DNA of 49,885 nt from a bacterium (lineage in GTDB: Bacteria; Pseudomonadota; Alphaproteobacteria; Caulobacterales; Caulobacteraceae): contig JAVBXP010000055.1 of assembly GCA_030824495.1 (NCBI GenBank), forward strand, positions 1 to 49,885, in the 5' to 3' direction. Shown here piece by piece: positions 14,852-23,434 of the stretch; position 1 is the first letter of the stretch; the number at the start of each line of letters is the position of its first letter. The notes under the pieces were generated by a model, which had not been told where the DNA came from, made no database searches, and saw only the letters and a program-made list of their open reading frames with translations. A program made the translations under genes and the position numbers.

Positions 14852-15964
14852 ATGTTCAAGACCGATGAGACCCGGCAGGCGGCTTGGCTGACGCTCTGCA
14901 TCTGGCTGCTGTCTGGCCTTTTGTTCTCGGTGACCCATGCCGTGCTCAACGGCGCAATCACCGCCCGCGTGCTGGCCACGGTCGCCGCGATGAACCTGTT
15001 CGGCATCATCGCCTCCATTGGCCTCTACCAGGCCGCGCTGCGCACGCGACGCCAACCGATGCTCCTGCGCGTCGGCGCCCTTACCGCGGCGGCTGTCGTC
15101 TGCGCCTTCTTGCTGGGGCTCGTCGATGTTTCGCTGATGGAGTTCATCCGCAAGACCTTCGAGCCCGCCACGCCGCCGTCCAGCATGCCGAACTGGGCGC
15201 GCGCCGTCGTGAACATGACGGCCTTCCTGTGGATCTTCGGAATGCTCGCGGCGATGTACCTGACCCAGCAAGCCAATTGGGTGGTGCGCGAGCGCGAGCG
15301 CCAACTCGCCGCCGCCCGCACCGCCGCCAGCGAGGCCAACGCCGCGGCCAGCGCCGCCCGGCTCGCGGCCTTGCGCTACCAACTCAACCCGCACTTCCTG
15401 TTCAACACGCTGAACGCCATCTCGGCGGCGGTCATCACCGAGCGCGCCGCCGAGGCCGAAGCCATGTTGTCCAAGCTGGCCGACTTCCTGCGCGTGACCC
15501 TGGTCGCCGACCCCGAGGCCTTGATCCCGCTGGAGGACGAGCTGGCCACCCTCCAGGCCTATCTGGAAATCGAGAGCGTCCGCTTCCGCGAGCGGCTGGC
15601 CCTGGAGTTCATCTGCCCGGACGACCTGCGCGCGGCCTTGATCCCAAGCTTCCTGCTGCAGCCGCTGATCGAGAACGCCATCAAGCATGGCGTGGCCCCC
15701 ACCAGTCAGACCGTGACCATCCGGCTAGAGGTCGATCGCAACGCTGAGGACCTGGTGATCTTCGTCCAGGATGACGGCGAGGGCGGCGCGGGCGAGGTCC
15801 GCCCCGGCGCCGGCGTCGGCCTGCGCAACATCCAGCTCCGCCTCGAAACCCTCTACGGCCCGCGCGGCGTGCTGCAGGCCACGCCGCTGGCGCGCGGCTT
15901 CCGGGCTACGATCCGCCTGCCGCTGCAATGGCCGCCGGCCAAACCTCTCTCCAAGGCCGCCTGA
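14852..15964 (+). CDS. LytS-type sensor histidine kinase
   Basis: A 370-residue membrane kinase. About four helices fill residues 10-140, then a coiled linker (ERERQLAAARTAAS...) and a His_kinase domain of the LytS/YehU type with LRYQLNPHFLFNTLNAI (His about 181). The ATPase part shows LIENAIKHG and GVGLRNIQLRLETLYG. GGAGG stands five bases before the ATG at 14852; the frame is open further left but antisense to the methyltransferase. The LytTR regulator begins three bases after its stop, so they form a two-component operon. Signal unknown. Confidence 0.95.
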   Translation: MFKTDETRQAAWLTLCIWLLSGLLFSVTHAVLNGAITARVLATVAAMNLFGIIASIGLYQAALRTRRQPMLLRVGALTAAAVVCAFLLGLVDVSLMEFIRKTFEPATPPSSMPNWARAVVNMTAFLWIFGMLAAMYLTQQANWVVRERERQLAAARTAASEANAAASAARLAALRYQLNPHFLFNTLNAISAAVITERAAEAEAMLSKLADFLRVTLVADPEALIPLEDELATLQAYLEIESVRFRERLALEFICPDDLRAALIPSFLLQPLIENAIKHGVAPTSQTVTIRLEVDRNAEDLVIFVQDDGEGGAGEVRPGAGVGLRNIQLRLETLYGPRGVLQATPLARGFRATIRLPLQWPPAKPLSKAA

Positions 15965-15967
15965 TCC

Positions 15968-16717
15968 ATGCGCATCCTCCTGGTCGATGATGAGCCGGCC
16001 GCCCTAGAACGCCTGGCCGCCCTGCTCTCCCAGGCGCCCGACGTGAGCGTCGTCGGGACGGCCCGCAACGGCCGCGAAGCGGCCCAGGCCATCGCCGATC
16101 TGCATCCCGATCTCGTCCTGCTGGATATCCAGATGCCCGAGGCCAGCGGCCTAGCCGTCGCCGCCGCCCTGCCGCCCGAGGACCGGCCTGAGATCATCTT
16201 CGTCACCGCCTTCGAGCTCTACGCCGCCGACGCTTTCGAGGTGGAGGCCGCCGACTACCTGCTCAAGCCCGTGCGCTTCGACCGCCTACGCCAGGCGATC
16301 GAGCGCGCGCGCCGCCGCCAGTCCCAGCGCACCGCCCTGGCCCGCGCCGCCGACGCCGTCGCCGCCCCGGCCGACGAGGATCCCGTCGGCTTCTGGGTTC
16401 AGGTCCGCACCGGCTTCGTCCGGGTTCCGCTTGGCGACATCGACTGGATTGAGGCGGCCAAGGACTACGTGCTGCTGCACACCGCCACCCGCAGCCACAT
16501 CCATCGCGCCACCATGAACGCCCTGGAGCGCAAGCTTAACCCGGCCGAACTCACCCGCGTCCACCGTTCGGCCTTCGTGCGCCCCGCCCGCGTCACCGAG
16601 GTGAAACGCCTTGGCAAGGGACTGATCTCGCTGGTGCTGCAGGACGGCGTCAACGTCGCCGTCGGCCCGTCCTACGTAAACGCCGTCACCGAACGCCTGG
16701 CGCTTCATCAGGCCTAG
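15968..16717 (+). CDS. LytTR-family response regulator
   Basis: A 249-residue regulator. The receiver domain has LLVDDEP at the start, the phosphorylated Asp about 53 in LVLLDIQMPEASG and the Lys in LLKPVRF. The C-terminal LytTR DNA-binding domain (about 140-245) has VPLGDIDWIEAAKDYVLLHT and RVHRSAFVRPARVTEV. LytTR proteins bind as dimers to direct repeats. It is the partner of the kinase directly upstream. Targets are unknown; these pairs often regulate a nearby membrane or exported protein, but no direct repeat was identified. Confidence 0.95.
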   Translation: MRILLVDDEPAALERLAALLSQAPDVSVVGTARNGREAAQAIADLHPDLVLLDIQMPEASGLAVAAALPPEDRPEIIFVTAFELYAADAFEVEAADYLLKPVRFDRLRQAIERARRRQSQRTALARAADAVAAPADEDPVGFWVQVRTGFVRVPLGDIDWIEAAKDYVLLHTATRSHIHRATMNALERKLNPAELTRVHRSAFVRPARVTEVKRLGKGLISLVLQDGVNVAVGPSYVNAVTERLALHQA

Positions 16718-16795
16718 ACGCTCCCCTCAACGAAATTGCGGCCCCCTGTCGGGAGCAGGCATACTCGTTCGTCCTTAGGGAGAACGAGAACCCAA

Positions 16796-17161
16796 ATGCT
16801 GTACGCCATCCTTTGCTACAACGACGAAGCCGTCACCACGTCCTGGACCCAGGAAGAGGACGACGCCGTCATGGCCAAGCTCCAGGTGGTCCACGACCAG
16901 CTCTATGCCGACAAGCTGCTGGGGCCGTCCATTCGGCTGATGCCCACCACCACCGCCACCACCCTTCGCAAGTCCCAGGACCTGGTGCTCGATGGTCCGT
17001 TCGCCGAGACCAAGGAACAGCTGCTCGGCTTCTACATCATCGACGTGGCGAACCTTGAGGCCGCCCTCCAGGTCGCCCGCGACCTCGGCAAGGCCAACCC
17101 CGGCGGCGCCTATGAGCTGCGGCCTATCAACATTTATCAGCCAGGAATCGAGATCAAGTGA
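16796..17161 (+). CDS. YCII/DGPF-domain protein
   Basis: A 121-residue YCII-related protein, with MLYAILCYNDE at the start and the DGPF motif in LVLDGPFAETKEQLLGFYII. Such proteins have a ferredoxin-like fold with conserved His/Asp; enzymatic role is unclear. They are regularly encoded beside ECF42-type sigma factors, as here. The TGA stop overlaps the GTG start of the sigma factor gene (GTGA), so the two are translationally coupled. The ATG at 16796 matches the family start. Confidence 0.9.
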   Translation: MLYAILCYNDEAVTTSWTQEEDDAVMAKLQVVHDQLYADKLLGPSIRLMPTTTATTLRKSQDLVLDGPFAETKEQLLGFYIIDVANLEAALQVARDLGKANPGGAYELRPINIYQPGIEIK

Positions 17162-18417
17162 GCGACCCGGCCTGGATCGACGCCGCCCTTACATCCGCAC
17201 GTCCCCAGGCCGTCGGCGCCTTGCTGCGCTATTTCCGCGACCTCGACACCGCCGAGGAGGCGTTCCAGGACGCCTGCCTGCGGGCGCTGAAGAACTGGCC
17301 GGTCAACGGCCCGCCGCGCGACCCGGCCGCCTGGTTGATCATGGTCGGCCGCAACAGCGGCATCGACGCCGCGCGCCGCCGCTCCAAGCAACAGGCCCTG
17401 CCCTCCGAGGACGCAATCTCCGACCTCGACGACGTCGAGGCGCCGCTGGCCGAGCGGCTGGACGGCGCGGACTATCGCGACGACATCCTGCGGCTGCTGT
17501 TCATCTGCTGCCATCCGGACCTGCCCGCCGTGCAGCAGGTGGCCGTCGCCCTGCGCATCGTCTGCGGCCTGTCGGTGGCGCAGATCGCCCGCGCCTTTCT
17601 GGTCGGCGAGAGCGCCATGGAGCAGAGGATCACCCGCGCCAAGGCCCGCATCGGCCAGGCCAAGGTCGCCTTTGAAACGCCGGGTCCCGCCGAGCGCGCA
17701 GAGCGCCTGGCCGCCGTCGCCGCCGTCGTCTACCTGATCTTCAACGAGGGCTATTCCTCGACCGGCGAGGAGGCAGACCGCAAGGCGCCCTTCGCCGAGG
17801 AGGCGATCCGTCTGGCGCGCCTGCTGCTGCGCCTATTCCCGGCAGAGCCGGAGATCATGGGGCTGACCGCCCTGATGCTGCTGCAGCACGCCCGGGCTCC
17901 GGCTCGCTTCGCGCCCTGCGGAGAACTGATCCTGCTCGAGGACCAGGACCGCACGCTCTGGAACCGCGCCCTGATCGCCGAGGGTCTGGCCCTGCTCGAC
18001 AAGGCCCTGCGCCACGCCGCCCCCGGCCCCTATCAGGTCCAGGCCGCCATCGCCGCCCTGCACGACCGCGCTCCGCGCGCGCAGGACACCGACTGGCGCG
18101 AAATCGACGCCCTCTACGCGACGCTGGAGCGCATGACGCCCTCACCGGTCGTCACCCTCAACCGCGCCGTCGCGGTGAGCAAGGTGGCCGGGCCGCAGGC
18201 TGCGCTCGACATGATCGCACCCCTGGCCCAGCCCCTAGGCGGCTACTTCTATTTCTACGGCGCCAAGGGCGGCTTCCTGATGCAGCTAGGCCGAGGCCGC
18301 GAAGCCTACGAAGCCTTCGACCGCGCCATCGCCCTAGCCGGCACCGCCGCCGAGGCCGCCCACATCCGCCTGCACCTCGACCGCCTGGCCAAGGACGCAG
18401 AGGCCAGCGCCCGCTGA
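17158..18417 (+). CDS. ECF sigma factor with long C-terminal extension (ECF42-like)
   Basis: A 419-residue protein. Residues 1-170 are sigma regions 2 and 4 (DTAEEAFQDACLRALKNWPV; LSVAQIARAFLVGESAMEQR). The following 240 residues are the helical, TPR-like extension that marks ECF42-type sigma factors (VYLIFNEGYSSTGEE, TPSPVVTLNRAVAVSKV, IRLHLDRLAKDAE). In this group the extension controls activity and there is usually no anti-sigma factor; none is present here. GTG start at 17158 overlapping the YCII stop. It probably transcribes its own operon; the promoter was not identified. Confidence 0.92.
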   Translation: MSDPAWIDAALTSARPQAVGALLRYFRDLDTAEEAFQDACLRALKNWPVNGPPRDPAAWLIMVGRNSGIDAARRRSKQQALPSEDAISDLDDVEAPLAERLDGADYRDDILRLLFICCHPDLPAVQQVAVALRIVCGLSVAQIARAFLVGESAMEQRITRAKARIGQAKVAFETPGPAERAERLAAVAAVVYLIFNEGYSSTGEEADRKAPFAEEAIRLARLLLRLFPAEPEIMGLTALMLLQHARAPARFAPCGELILLEDQDRTLWNRALIAEGLALLDKALRHAAPGPYQVQAAIAALHDRAPRAQDTDWREIDALYATLERMTPSPVVTLNRAVAVSKVAGPQAALDMIAPLAQPLGGYFYFYGAKGGFLMQLGRGREAYEAFDRAIALAGTAAEAAHIRLHLDRLAKDAEASAR

Positions 18418-18432
18418 GCGCCCGAATGAAAA

Positions 18433-18460
18433 GGCCCGCCTCCTGCGCGGGAGGCGGGCC
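18433..18460. terminator. Bidirectional terminator between convergent genes
   Basis: A perfect 11-base-pair hairpin (GGCCCGCCTCC and GGAGGCGGGCC, six-base loop). On the minus strand it is followed by TTTTCATT, on the plus strand by AATTTC. It sits between the sigma factor gene and the convergent PEP-CTERM gene and fits the latter better. Confidence 0.8.
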
Positions 18461-18486
18461 AATTTCACTCAGCTCAGATCACCGTC

Positions 18487-19275
18487 TCAGACGGCGCTGA
18501 ATGCGTTCCGGCGACGATTGCTGCGAACCATCGTCCCGACGCCGCCAAAGCCGATGATCATCATCGCCCAGGTCGAGGGCTCGGGAACGCCCGCCGCCAG
18601 GCTGTAGAGGTTGATCTTGCCTTGGATGAAGGCGCTGTTGCTAGCCTGCTCCTTGGTCCAGAAGCCGTCGCTCGGATTGCCGCCGACCAGGAAGCCGGCG
18701 ATGTCCAGGGTGTAGGTGTCAGCGCCGATCATGAAGGTGTCGGAACTCGCATTGAAATTCATCGTCACCCGGTCGGCGCAACCGTTCACGTTGATGCCGC
18801 TGTTGTTCGCCCCGCCGTTCGCGCAGGTGTTGCCCTGGTTCGGCGTCTCGAAGTGGGTGAAGTTATAGGTGAAGGTGCGGTCGCCGAGATTGACGTTGTC
18901 GACGATGACTTGAGCAGTGAACAGCAAGGTGATCCCAGTGATCGAAGTGCCCGAGCTGATCGGGAAATTCAGATGCTGGAACTCGCCCATGGTGAACGCG
19001 CCGGACGAATAGGGCGAGTTCACGCTGATCGGCCCAAAGTCCGATCCGATGAAGTTATAGCCGCTCTGGCCATAGCCTTGCGGGACGCCCCAACGCACCT
19101 GAGCGTTGGCGCTGTCGTTGTTCGTGTAAGTCGCGCTCGACCCGATCGCGTTGGACCACGCCCCGCGGACGTTTTCGAATGACACCGTCGCGGCGGCTGC
19201 GGGCGCAGCCAGAACCGTCGTCAAAGCAAAAGCCGAAATCGCGACAGCGCGCGCAGTCGCAGCGATATTCTTCAT
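18487..19275 (-). CDS. THxN/choice-of-anchor-K-like PEP-CTERM protein
   Basis: A 262-residue exported protein. After a signal peptide (MKNIAATARAVAISAFALTT) the mature part shows blocks I associate with the THxN group of PEP-CTERM proteins: FQHLNFPISSGTSITG, a HFETPN segment and NVNGCADRVTMNF. Here THxN reads QHLN, so the name is tentative. The C-terminus is VPEPSTWAMMIIGFGG with an Asn-Arg-rich tail. Surface location is expected after exosortase processing. A TTAA-N7-TTAA box overlaps the leader just upstream of the ATG. Confidence 0.88.
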   Translation of the reverse strand: MKNIAATARAVAISAFALTTVLAAPAAAATVSFENVRGAWSNAIGSSATYTNNDSANAQVRWGVPQGYGQSGYNFIGSDFGPISVNSPYSSGAFTMGEFQHLNFPISSGTSITGITLLFTAQVIVDNVNLGDRTFTYNFTHFETPNQGNTCANGGANNSGINVNGCADRVTMNFNASSDTFMIGADTYTLDIAGFLVGGNPSDGFWTKEQASNSAFIQGKINLYSLAAGVPEPSTWAMMIIGFGGVGTMVRSNRRRNAFSAV

Positions 19276-19276
19276 G

Positions 19277-19291
19277 TTAATCCCCCGTTAA
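19277..19291. promoter_or_regulatory. CtrA-like box (TTAA-N7-TTAA)
   Basis: TTAA at 19277-19280 and 19288-19291, seven bases apart, matches the CtrA consensus of Caulobacter; a third TTAA follows at 19298. It lies directly upstream of the PEP-CTERM start and overlaps its GGGGG ribosome site, so if functional it may act as a repressor site. Assignment is by motif alone. Confidence 0.35.
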
Positions 19292-19569
19292 GCAGCCTTA
19301 ATCCGCCCAATAACGGCCACAAATTCAAACGTCAAATATTCACCGCTTATTCCACCGCGTGATTACTGCATTTTCTTCTCACAGGCGAAATTTTACATTT
19401 TGTCATCACAGAATTCGCCCGATAGGGACTGCAAATCAAAAATTGTATTGAGCGAGTTTTTGCTCGACCTGGACATCTGCTGCTCTAGGCGAAATCTACG
19501 CTCCGAGGTGGACCCTGCTTGTCGGCGCCTAGGGGACGGGTCATCTAGCCGGACGTCAGGAGGGCGATC

Positions 19570-20247
19570 ATGGCCAAGAGCGAACTTCAGGAGCTGCTTC
19601 AGCAGCGGCTGACCGAGGAACTCGGCGAGGCGGAGGCCGCAGCGCGGCTGACCGGCCAGATTCTCGACATCGCCGTGAGCTGGCGACCGCCTCAAGCGCC
19701 CGCCGCCCAGATCTCGCGGATCGTGGCCTATGCGTTCGGCAATCGCCCTCGTGACGGCGCCGGGCCAAACGACCTCGCCGACCCCGGCCCTGTGAACGCG
19801 GCCCTGGCCCAGGCGGTGCTGGCGATCCATCGGCTGAACCCGGTCAAGATCTACGCCCAGTGGGAGATCGCCCGCTACCTGGTCGATCAGCCTGGCATGG
19901 CGGACATGGTCTCCATCGAGCCGGTCTATCTGCCGGACGGAACGCTGGAATACCTCTCGACCGATGGCGTCGCCGCCGAGGTCGTCCGCCTCGAGCACGG
20001 CGCATCGGCCGCCATGGGCGTCGTCGCCATCGTCGCCCATAGAGACCACGCCAAACGCTGCGTGCAGATTTCGCGCCGTCACGGCATGGACGCCTTCGTG
20101 GCCGCGGAAGTCGAACTGCCCGCCACCTACGACCCCCAATCAGGCCAAGCCTGGACACGCCGCCGCGACATCTACCTGGCGCACGACCTCGCCGCCCAGT
20201 TCATCGCCCTGCGCAGCCAGACGATCGCCGAGCTGGGCGAGACCTAA
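19570..20247 (+). CDS. Hypothetical protein
   Basis: A 225-residue cytoplasmic-looking protein with GGAGG six bases before its ATG. It starts with a Gln/Glu-rich helix (ELQELLQQRLTEELGEAEAA) and has a middle region LNPVKIYAQWEIARYL and a C-terminal basic stretch RRRDIYLAHD. There is no signal peptide, membrane segment or motif that I recognise. The 294 bases upstream are AT-rich and separate it from the divergent PEP-CTERM gene. Function unknown; codon use looks like its neighbours. Confidence 0.75.
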   Translation: MAKSELQELLQQRLTEELGEAEAAARLTGQILDIAVSWRPPQAPAAQISRIVAYAFGNRPRDGAGPNDLADPGPVNAALAQAVLAIHRLNPVKIYAQWEIARYLVDQPGMADMVSIEPVYLPDGTLEYLSTDGVAAEVVRLEHGASAAMGVVAIVAHRDHAKRCVQISRRHGMDAFVAAEVELPATYDPQSGQAWTRRRDIYLAHDLAAQFIALRSQTIAELGET

Positions 20248-20356
20248 TTCTCCGCGGCGAAAAACCCGATCGCCCCTGTCGGAAACGCCAAAACCGGTTC
20301 GTCCTCGGATCATCTGCAGCACAGACTGCGACGATCAAGCGAAGAGGACGGAAACG

Positions 20357-20764
20357 ATGGCCAGCGAAACCATGACCCCGCCGACCGTGACCGGCGTCAC
20401 CCCCTACATCAACGTCCAGGGCGCCAGCGAAGCCTCGGCCTTTTACCAGAAGGCCTTCGGCGCCAAGGAGCTGATGCGGATGCCGGCCCAGGACGGCAAG
20501 CGCCTGATGCACTGCCACCTCGAAATCAACGGCGGCCCGCTCTTGATGAGCGACTGCTGGCCCGAGGAAGGCCACCCGCACCAGCCCTCCAACTCCTTCA
20601 CCATGCACCTGCAGGTCGACGACATCGACGCCTGGTGGAAGCCCGCGATCGACGCCGGCGCGACCCCGGTCATGCCGGTGGCCGACATGTTCTGGGGCGA
20701 CCGCTACGGCACGCTCCGCGACCCCTTCGACGTCAACTGGTCGCTCGGCCAGACCAAGCGCTGA
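20357..20764 (+). CDS. VOC family protein (PhnB-like)
   Basis: A 135-residue protein of the PhnB-like VOC group: GVTPYINVQGASEASAFYQK, FGAKELMRMPAQDG, LLMSDCWPEEG and the end WGDRYGTLRDPFDVNWSLG. This group is uncharacterised; E. coli PhnB is the best-known relative. GAGG lies before the ATG at 20357. It is followed after 26 bases by the DoxX gene and then the DUF1801 gene, a probable three-gene unit of small proteins. Confidence 0.9.
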   Translation: MASETMTPPTVTGVTPYINVQGASEASAFYQKAFGAKELMRMPAQDGKRLMHCHLEINGGPLLMSDCWPEEGHPHQPSNSFTMHLQVDDIDAWWKPAIDAGATPVMPVADMFWGDRYGTLRDPFDVNWSLGQTKR

Positions 20765-20790
20765 CCCTCAGCCGAGCCGGAGCCAAACCC

Positions 20791-21204
20791 ATGGTCACCA
20801 TCACCGACAACGCGCCCGCCTCGACGCCAAAGCTGATGCTCTGGGCGGGCCGTATCCTCACCGGCCTGGTCGTCGCCTTCATGACCTTCGACACGGTCAT
20901 CAAGCTGATCGACCTCCAGGTCGTCCGCGACAGCCTCGACCCGCTCGGCTACCCGACCGCGCTTGGTCCCACCATCGGCGCGATCGAGCTGATCTGCCTG
21001 CTGCTCTACATCTTCCCACGAACCGCGGTCCTGGGCGCGGTGCTGTTGACCGCGGTGATGGGCGGCGCCATCGCCAGCCATCTGCGGGTCGGCGACCCGC
21101 TGGTCTCCCACACCCTGTTCGGCGTCTATCTCGGCGCGGCGATCTGGGGCGGGCTCTATCTGCGCGACGCCAGGCTGCGCGCCATCTTCCCGATCCGGCT
21201 CTAG
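20791..21204 (+). CDS. DoxX-like membrane protein
   Basis: A 137-residue protein with four hydrophobic helices (LTGLVVAFMTFDTVIKL; IGAIELICLLLYIF; AVLGAVLLTAVMGGAIASHL; FGVYLGAAIWGGLYL). The arrangement, with the charged HLRVGDPL between helices three and four, is typical of DoxX-like proteins. They are inner-membrane proteins of unclear redox or transport role. GGAG lies upstream of the ATG. It lies between the VOC and DUF1801 genes in one apparent operon. Confidence 0.88.
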   Translation: MVTITDNAPASTPKLMLWAGRILTGLVVAFMTFDTVIKLIDLQVVRDSLDPLGYPTALGPTIGAIELICLLLYIFPRTAVLGAVLLTAVMGGAIASHLRVGDPLVSHTLFGVYLGAAIWGGLYLRDARLRAIFPIRL

Positions 21205-21221
21205 CAAAGGAACGCCCTCCC

Positions 21222-21596
21222 ATGTCCGACAAGGTGGACGCCTACATCGCCGGCCTCGACGGCTGGCAGGCCCAAAGCGCCCAGCTCCTGCGCCGCGAGA
21301 TCCTCGCCGCCGGCGACCTGGCCGAAGACTTCAAATGGGGCCACCCGATGTGGTCGGCGAGCGGCGCGGTCTGCCTGTTCAAGAGCTTCAAGAGCCACAT
21401 GACGCTCGCCTTCTGGCGCGGCGCCCAGATGACCGACCTCGACCCCCGCCTTGAGCCCAGCGGCGGGTTCCAGATGGCCGCGATCAAGCTCACGGGCGCA
21501 GACCAGATCACCGCCGAGGAAGTCCGCCGCCTGGTCGCCGCGGCCATCGCCCTCAACCGTGAACATGGCGACCCGATGAAGATGGCCAAGACCTAA
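21222..21596 (+). CDS. DUF1801 domain-containing protein
   Basis: A 124-residue protein of the DUF1801 (YdhG-like) family. Visible features are VDAYIAGLDGWQAQSAQLLR, the core FKWGHPMWSASGAVCLFKSF and HMTLAFWRGAQM. Function unknown. AAGGA precedes the ATG, and the gene starts 17 bases after the DoxX stop, so it is probably the last gene of that operon. No signal peptide. Confidence 0.9.
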   Translation: MSDKVDAYIAGLDGWQAQSAQLLRREILAAGDLAEDFKWGHPMWSASGAVCLFKSFKSHMTLAFWRGAQMTDLDPRLEPSGGFQMAAIKLTGADQITAEEVRRLVAAAIALNREHGDPMKMAKT

Positions 21597-21612
21597 GCGC
21601 CCTCGTGGGTCC

Positions 21613-22287
21613 TCAGCCGAAGAGATGACTCTCGTAGGCGAGGCCAATCGCGACAAGAAGGATGATCGCCAACGCCTTCACCAATTGCCAAAGCGCGACG
21701 CTGAAGGCCTTCAAGCGGCCCATATCGCTACGGCTTAGCCAAGCGGTCTGCACGGCGAGGTACCAGACTGTGGCCGCGACGGCGAGCACACCGCCGGCGA
21801 TCCGGCCATGTTGAAGGCCACGCTCCATCGTCATGCCGATCTGCAGCAGCAGCGCGAACACCGAGGCCGGGTAGCATTCGATGAAGAACGGCGCGCGCAA
21901 GGTAGTGCGCGACAGCGAGAGCCCCGAGGCCTTGACGTAGCGCAGTGCGAACATCAGCGGGAAGAGCGCAAAGACCAACGACCTGAACACGAGCAGATTC
22001 TGCTCCGACATCTGCAGGATGGACGCGTTGGCCTGCGCCACAGGATCGATGTTGAGCCCGATCTCCAGGAAGTGGGAGAGCAGCAAACTCAGCAGCAGAA
22101 ACAGCGGCGGCGACAGCGAGTGGTCAAACTGCTCCTCTTCCGGACGGTGGAACTGCGCCTTGCAATATTCGAGGGTCTTGAGCGGCTGGACCAGGGTGAG
22201 CAACACCGTGCGAGGATAGAAGACCAACCAGGTCATCACCTCGTAGAGAAGTTCCTCCAGCGACCGGAGCATCCTCATAAAGTCCAT
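21613..22287 (-). CDS. Hypothetical multi-pass membrane protein
   Basis: A 224-residue protein with an amphipathic N-terminus (MDFMRMLRSLEELLYEVMTW), a short motif FHRPEEEQFDHSLSPPLFLL and about five hydrophobic helices, ending VAIGLAYESHLFG. It should sit in the inner membrane. I think it belongs to a family of permease-like or Yip1-like proteins but cannot name it with confidence. It is convergent with the DUF1801 gene. The ATG at 22287 is preceded by a GAGAGAG. Confidence 0.7.
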   Translation of the reverse strand: MDFMRMLRSLEELLYEVMTWLVFYPRTVLLTLVQPLKTLEYCKAQFHRPEEEQFDHSLSPPLFLLLSLLLSHFLEIGLNIDPVAQANASILQMSEQNLLVFRSLVFALFPLMFALRYVKASGLSLSRTTLRAPFFIECYPASVFALLLQIGMTMERGLQHGRIAGGVLAVAATVWYLAVQTAWLSRSDMGRLKAFSVALWQLVKALAIILLVAIGLAYESHLFG

Positions 22288-22545
22288 GATCGGTACTCTC
22301 TCGCCTCAGATCAGGGTGGAGTCTCACGAGGAAACGGTAAACGAGTTCTCATCGGAGCACGGCGTCGCCGCCGACACGGTGACATGGATACCGGCCGTTG
22401 CATGCAAGCCAAGCGACATCCGCGCGCGGCAGTCGCCGCGGACGCCTACGGGTGGAACGCTTTCTCGCCTGGACCCTTTTAGCGCTTCATAATTTGCTGA
22501 TACGGGGACCTGGTCTCCCTCAACCCTAAGTCATGGAGCCGGCCG

Positions 22546-23316
22546 ATGTCGTCTGAAAGCGCCCGCATCATTGGGCTGGCCGCGCTGGCCGGCAGCGCCC
22601 TGATCGCCCTGCCCGCCGCCGCCCAGGTGACGCCTTCTGACGTTCGCGACTTGATCGGCGCACGCGCGGCGAGCGGCGAGTCCGAATTGGCTTCGCGAGG
22701 GTACGTGAATGTCGGCGGGCAAACCGGCGCCGATCGCAAATGGACCTATTGGTGGAATGACCGGCGAGGGGTCTGCCTCACCGTCGCGACCGCGGAAGGT
22801 CGATACGATTCCCTGGTTTCGGCTCCGAACGCCGACTGCCAGCAGCGTGCCGATCAAGGGTTTGCGCCGCCCCCATTTGGATATGGCGGACCTGGTCGTG
22901 ACGACTATCGCGAGCACATTGCGCTCATCTGCTATGGCCAGGGGGACAAGCTCACAACCCAGCCGCAGACCGGCTACCAATGGGACGATGACAAGCGGAA
23001 GTATGTGGCCAAGAGCGGCTACGAACTCACGCACCAAGACTACAGCACGTCTGTGACCATCGAGATCGATGGTGAGAGGGGCCGTATTCGTCCGGCGAAG
23101 AACATGCTGCCGCCGCTTCGCTCCGGCGGGGATGACGGCTGGTACGACCTCGCCAACCTTTCGATCTCTCGTGATTTCATCCGCGGCGAGTTTCGGCTCA
23201 ACGGCGCGAACAAGCCGAAGATGACCATCGATCGCCGCGCCGGTCACATCACTCTCGATGGGCTGACCAAGTTCAACGGGACCTGCACGCCGCTCGACGC
23301 GGACCGCAAATTCTGA
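22546..23316 (+). CDS. Hypothetical secreted protein
   Basis: A 256-residue protein with a signal peptide (IIGLAALAGSALIALPAAAQ). The mature region opens with a pattern seen in other secreted unknowns: VRDLIGARAASGESELASRG and WTYWWNDRRGVCLTVATAEG, followed by a Gly/Pro linker and a beta-rich second half with DFIRGEFRLNGANKPKMTID. Four Cys in the mature part may pair. GGAG stands seven bases before the ATG. Function unknown. It is convergent with the next gene. Confidence 0.75.
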   Translation: MSSESARIIGLAALAGSALIALPAAAQVTPSDVRDLIGARAASGESELASRGYVNVGGQTGADRKWTYWWNDRRGVCLTVATAEGRYDSLVSAPNADCQQRADQGFAPPPFGYGGPGRDDYREHIALICYGQGDKLTTQPQTGYQWDDDKRKYVAKSGYELTHQDYSTSVTIEIDGERGRIRPAKNMLPPLRSGGDDGWYDLANLSISRDFIRGEFRLNGANKPKMTIDRRAGHITLDGLTKFNGTCTPLDADRKF

Positions 23317-23383
23317 CCGACGCCTGCTAGGGCTTTCCGGCAGGGCCAAGCACTTCAGCGACCTTTGCCCGGCCAATCTCGGT

Positions 23384-23434
23384 TCAGCCTAGCGCGCCAA
23401 TGCCGATGATCATCATCGCCCACGTCCCGGATGA
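23384..23434 (-). pseudogene. Orphan PEP-CTERM tail fragment
   Basis: Directly after the TAG of the upstream hypothetical gene, and in the same reading frame, 16 codons encode SSGTWAMMIIGIGALG and then TGA. The WAMMIIG core is identical to that of three complete PEP-CTERM proteins in this window, but the PEP triplet and the Arg cluster are missing. It is best read as a decayed or recombined remnant, translated only if the TAG is read through. Confidence 0.55.
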
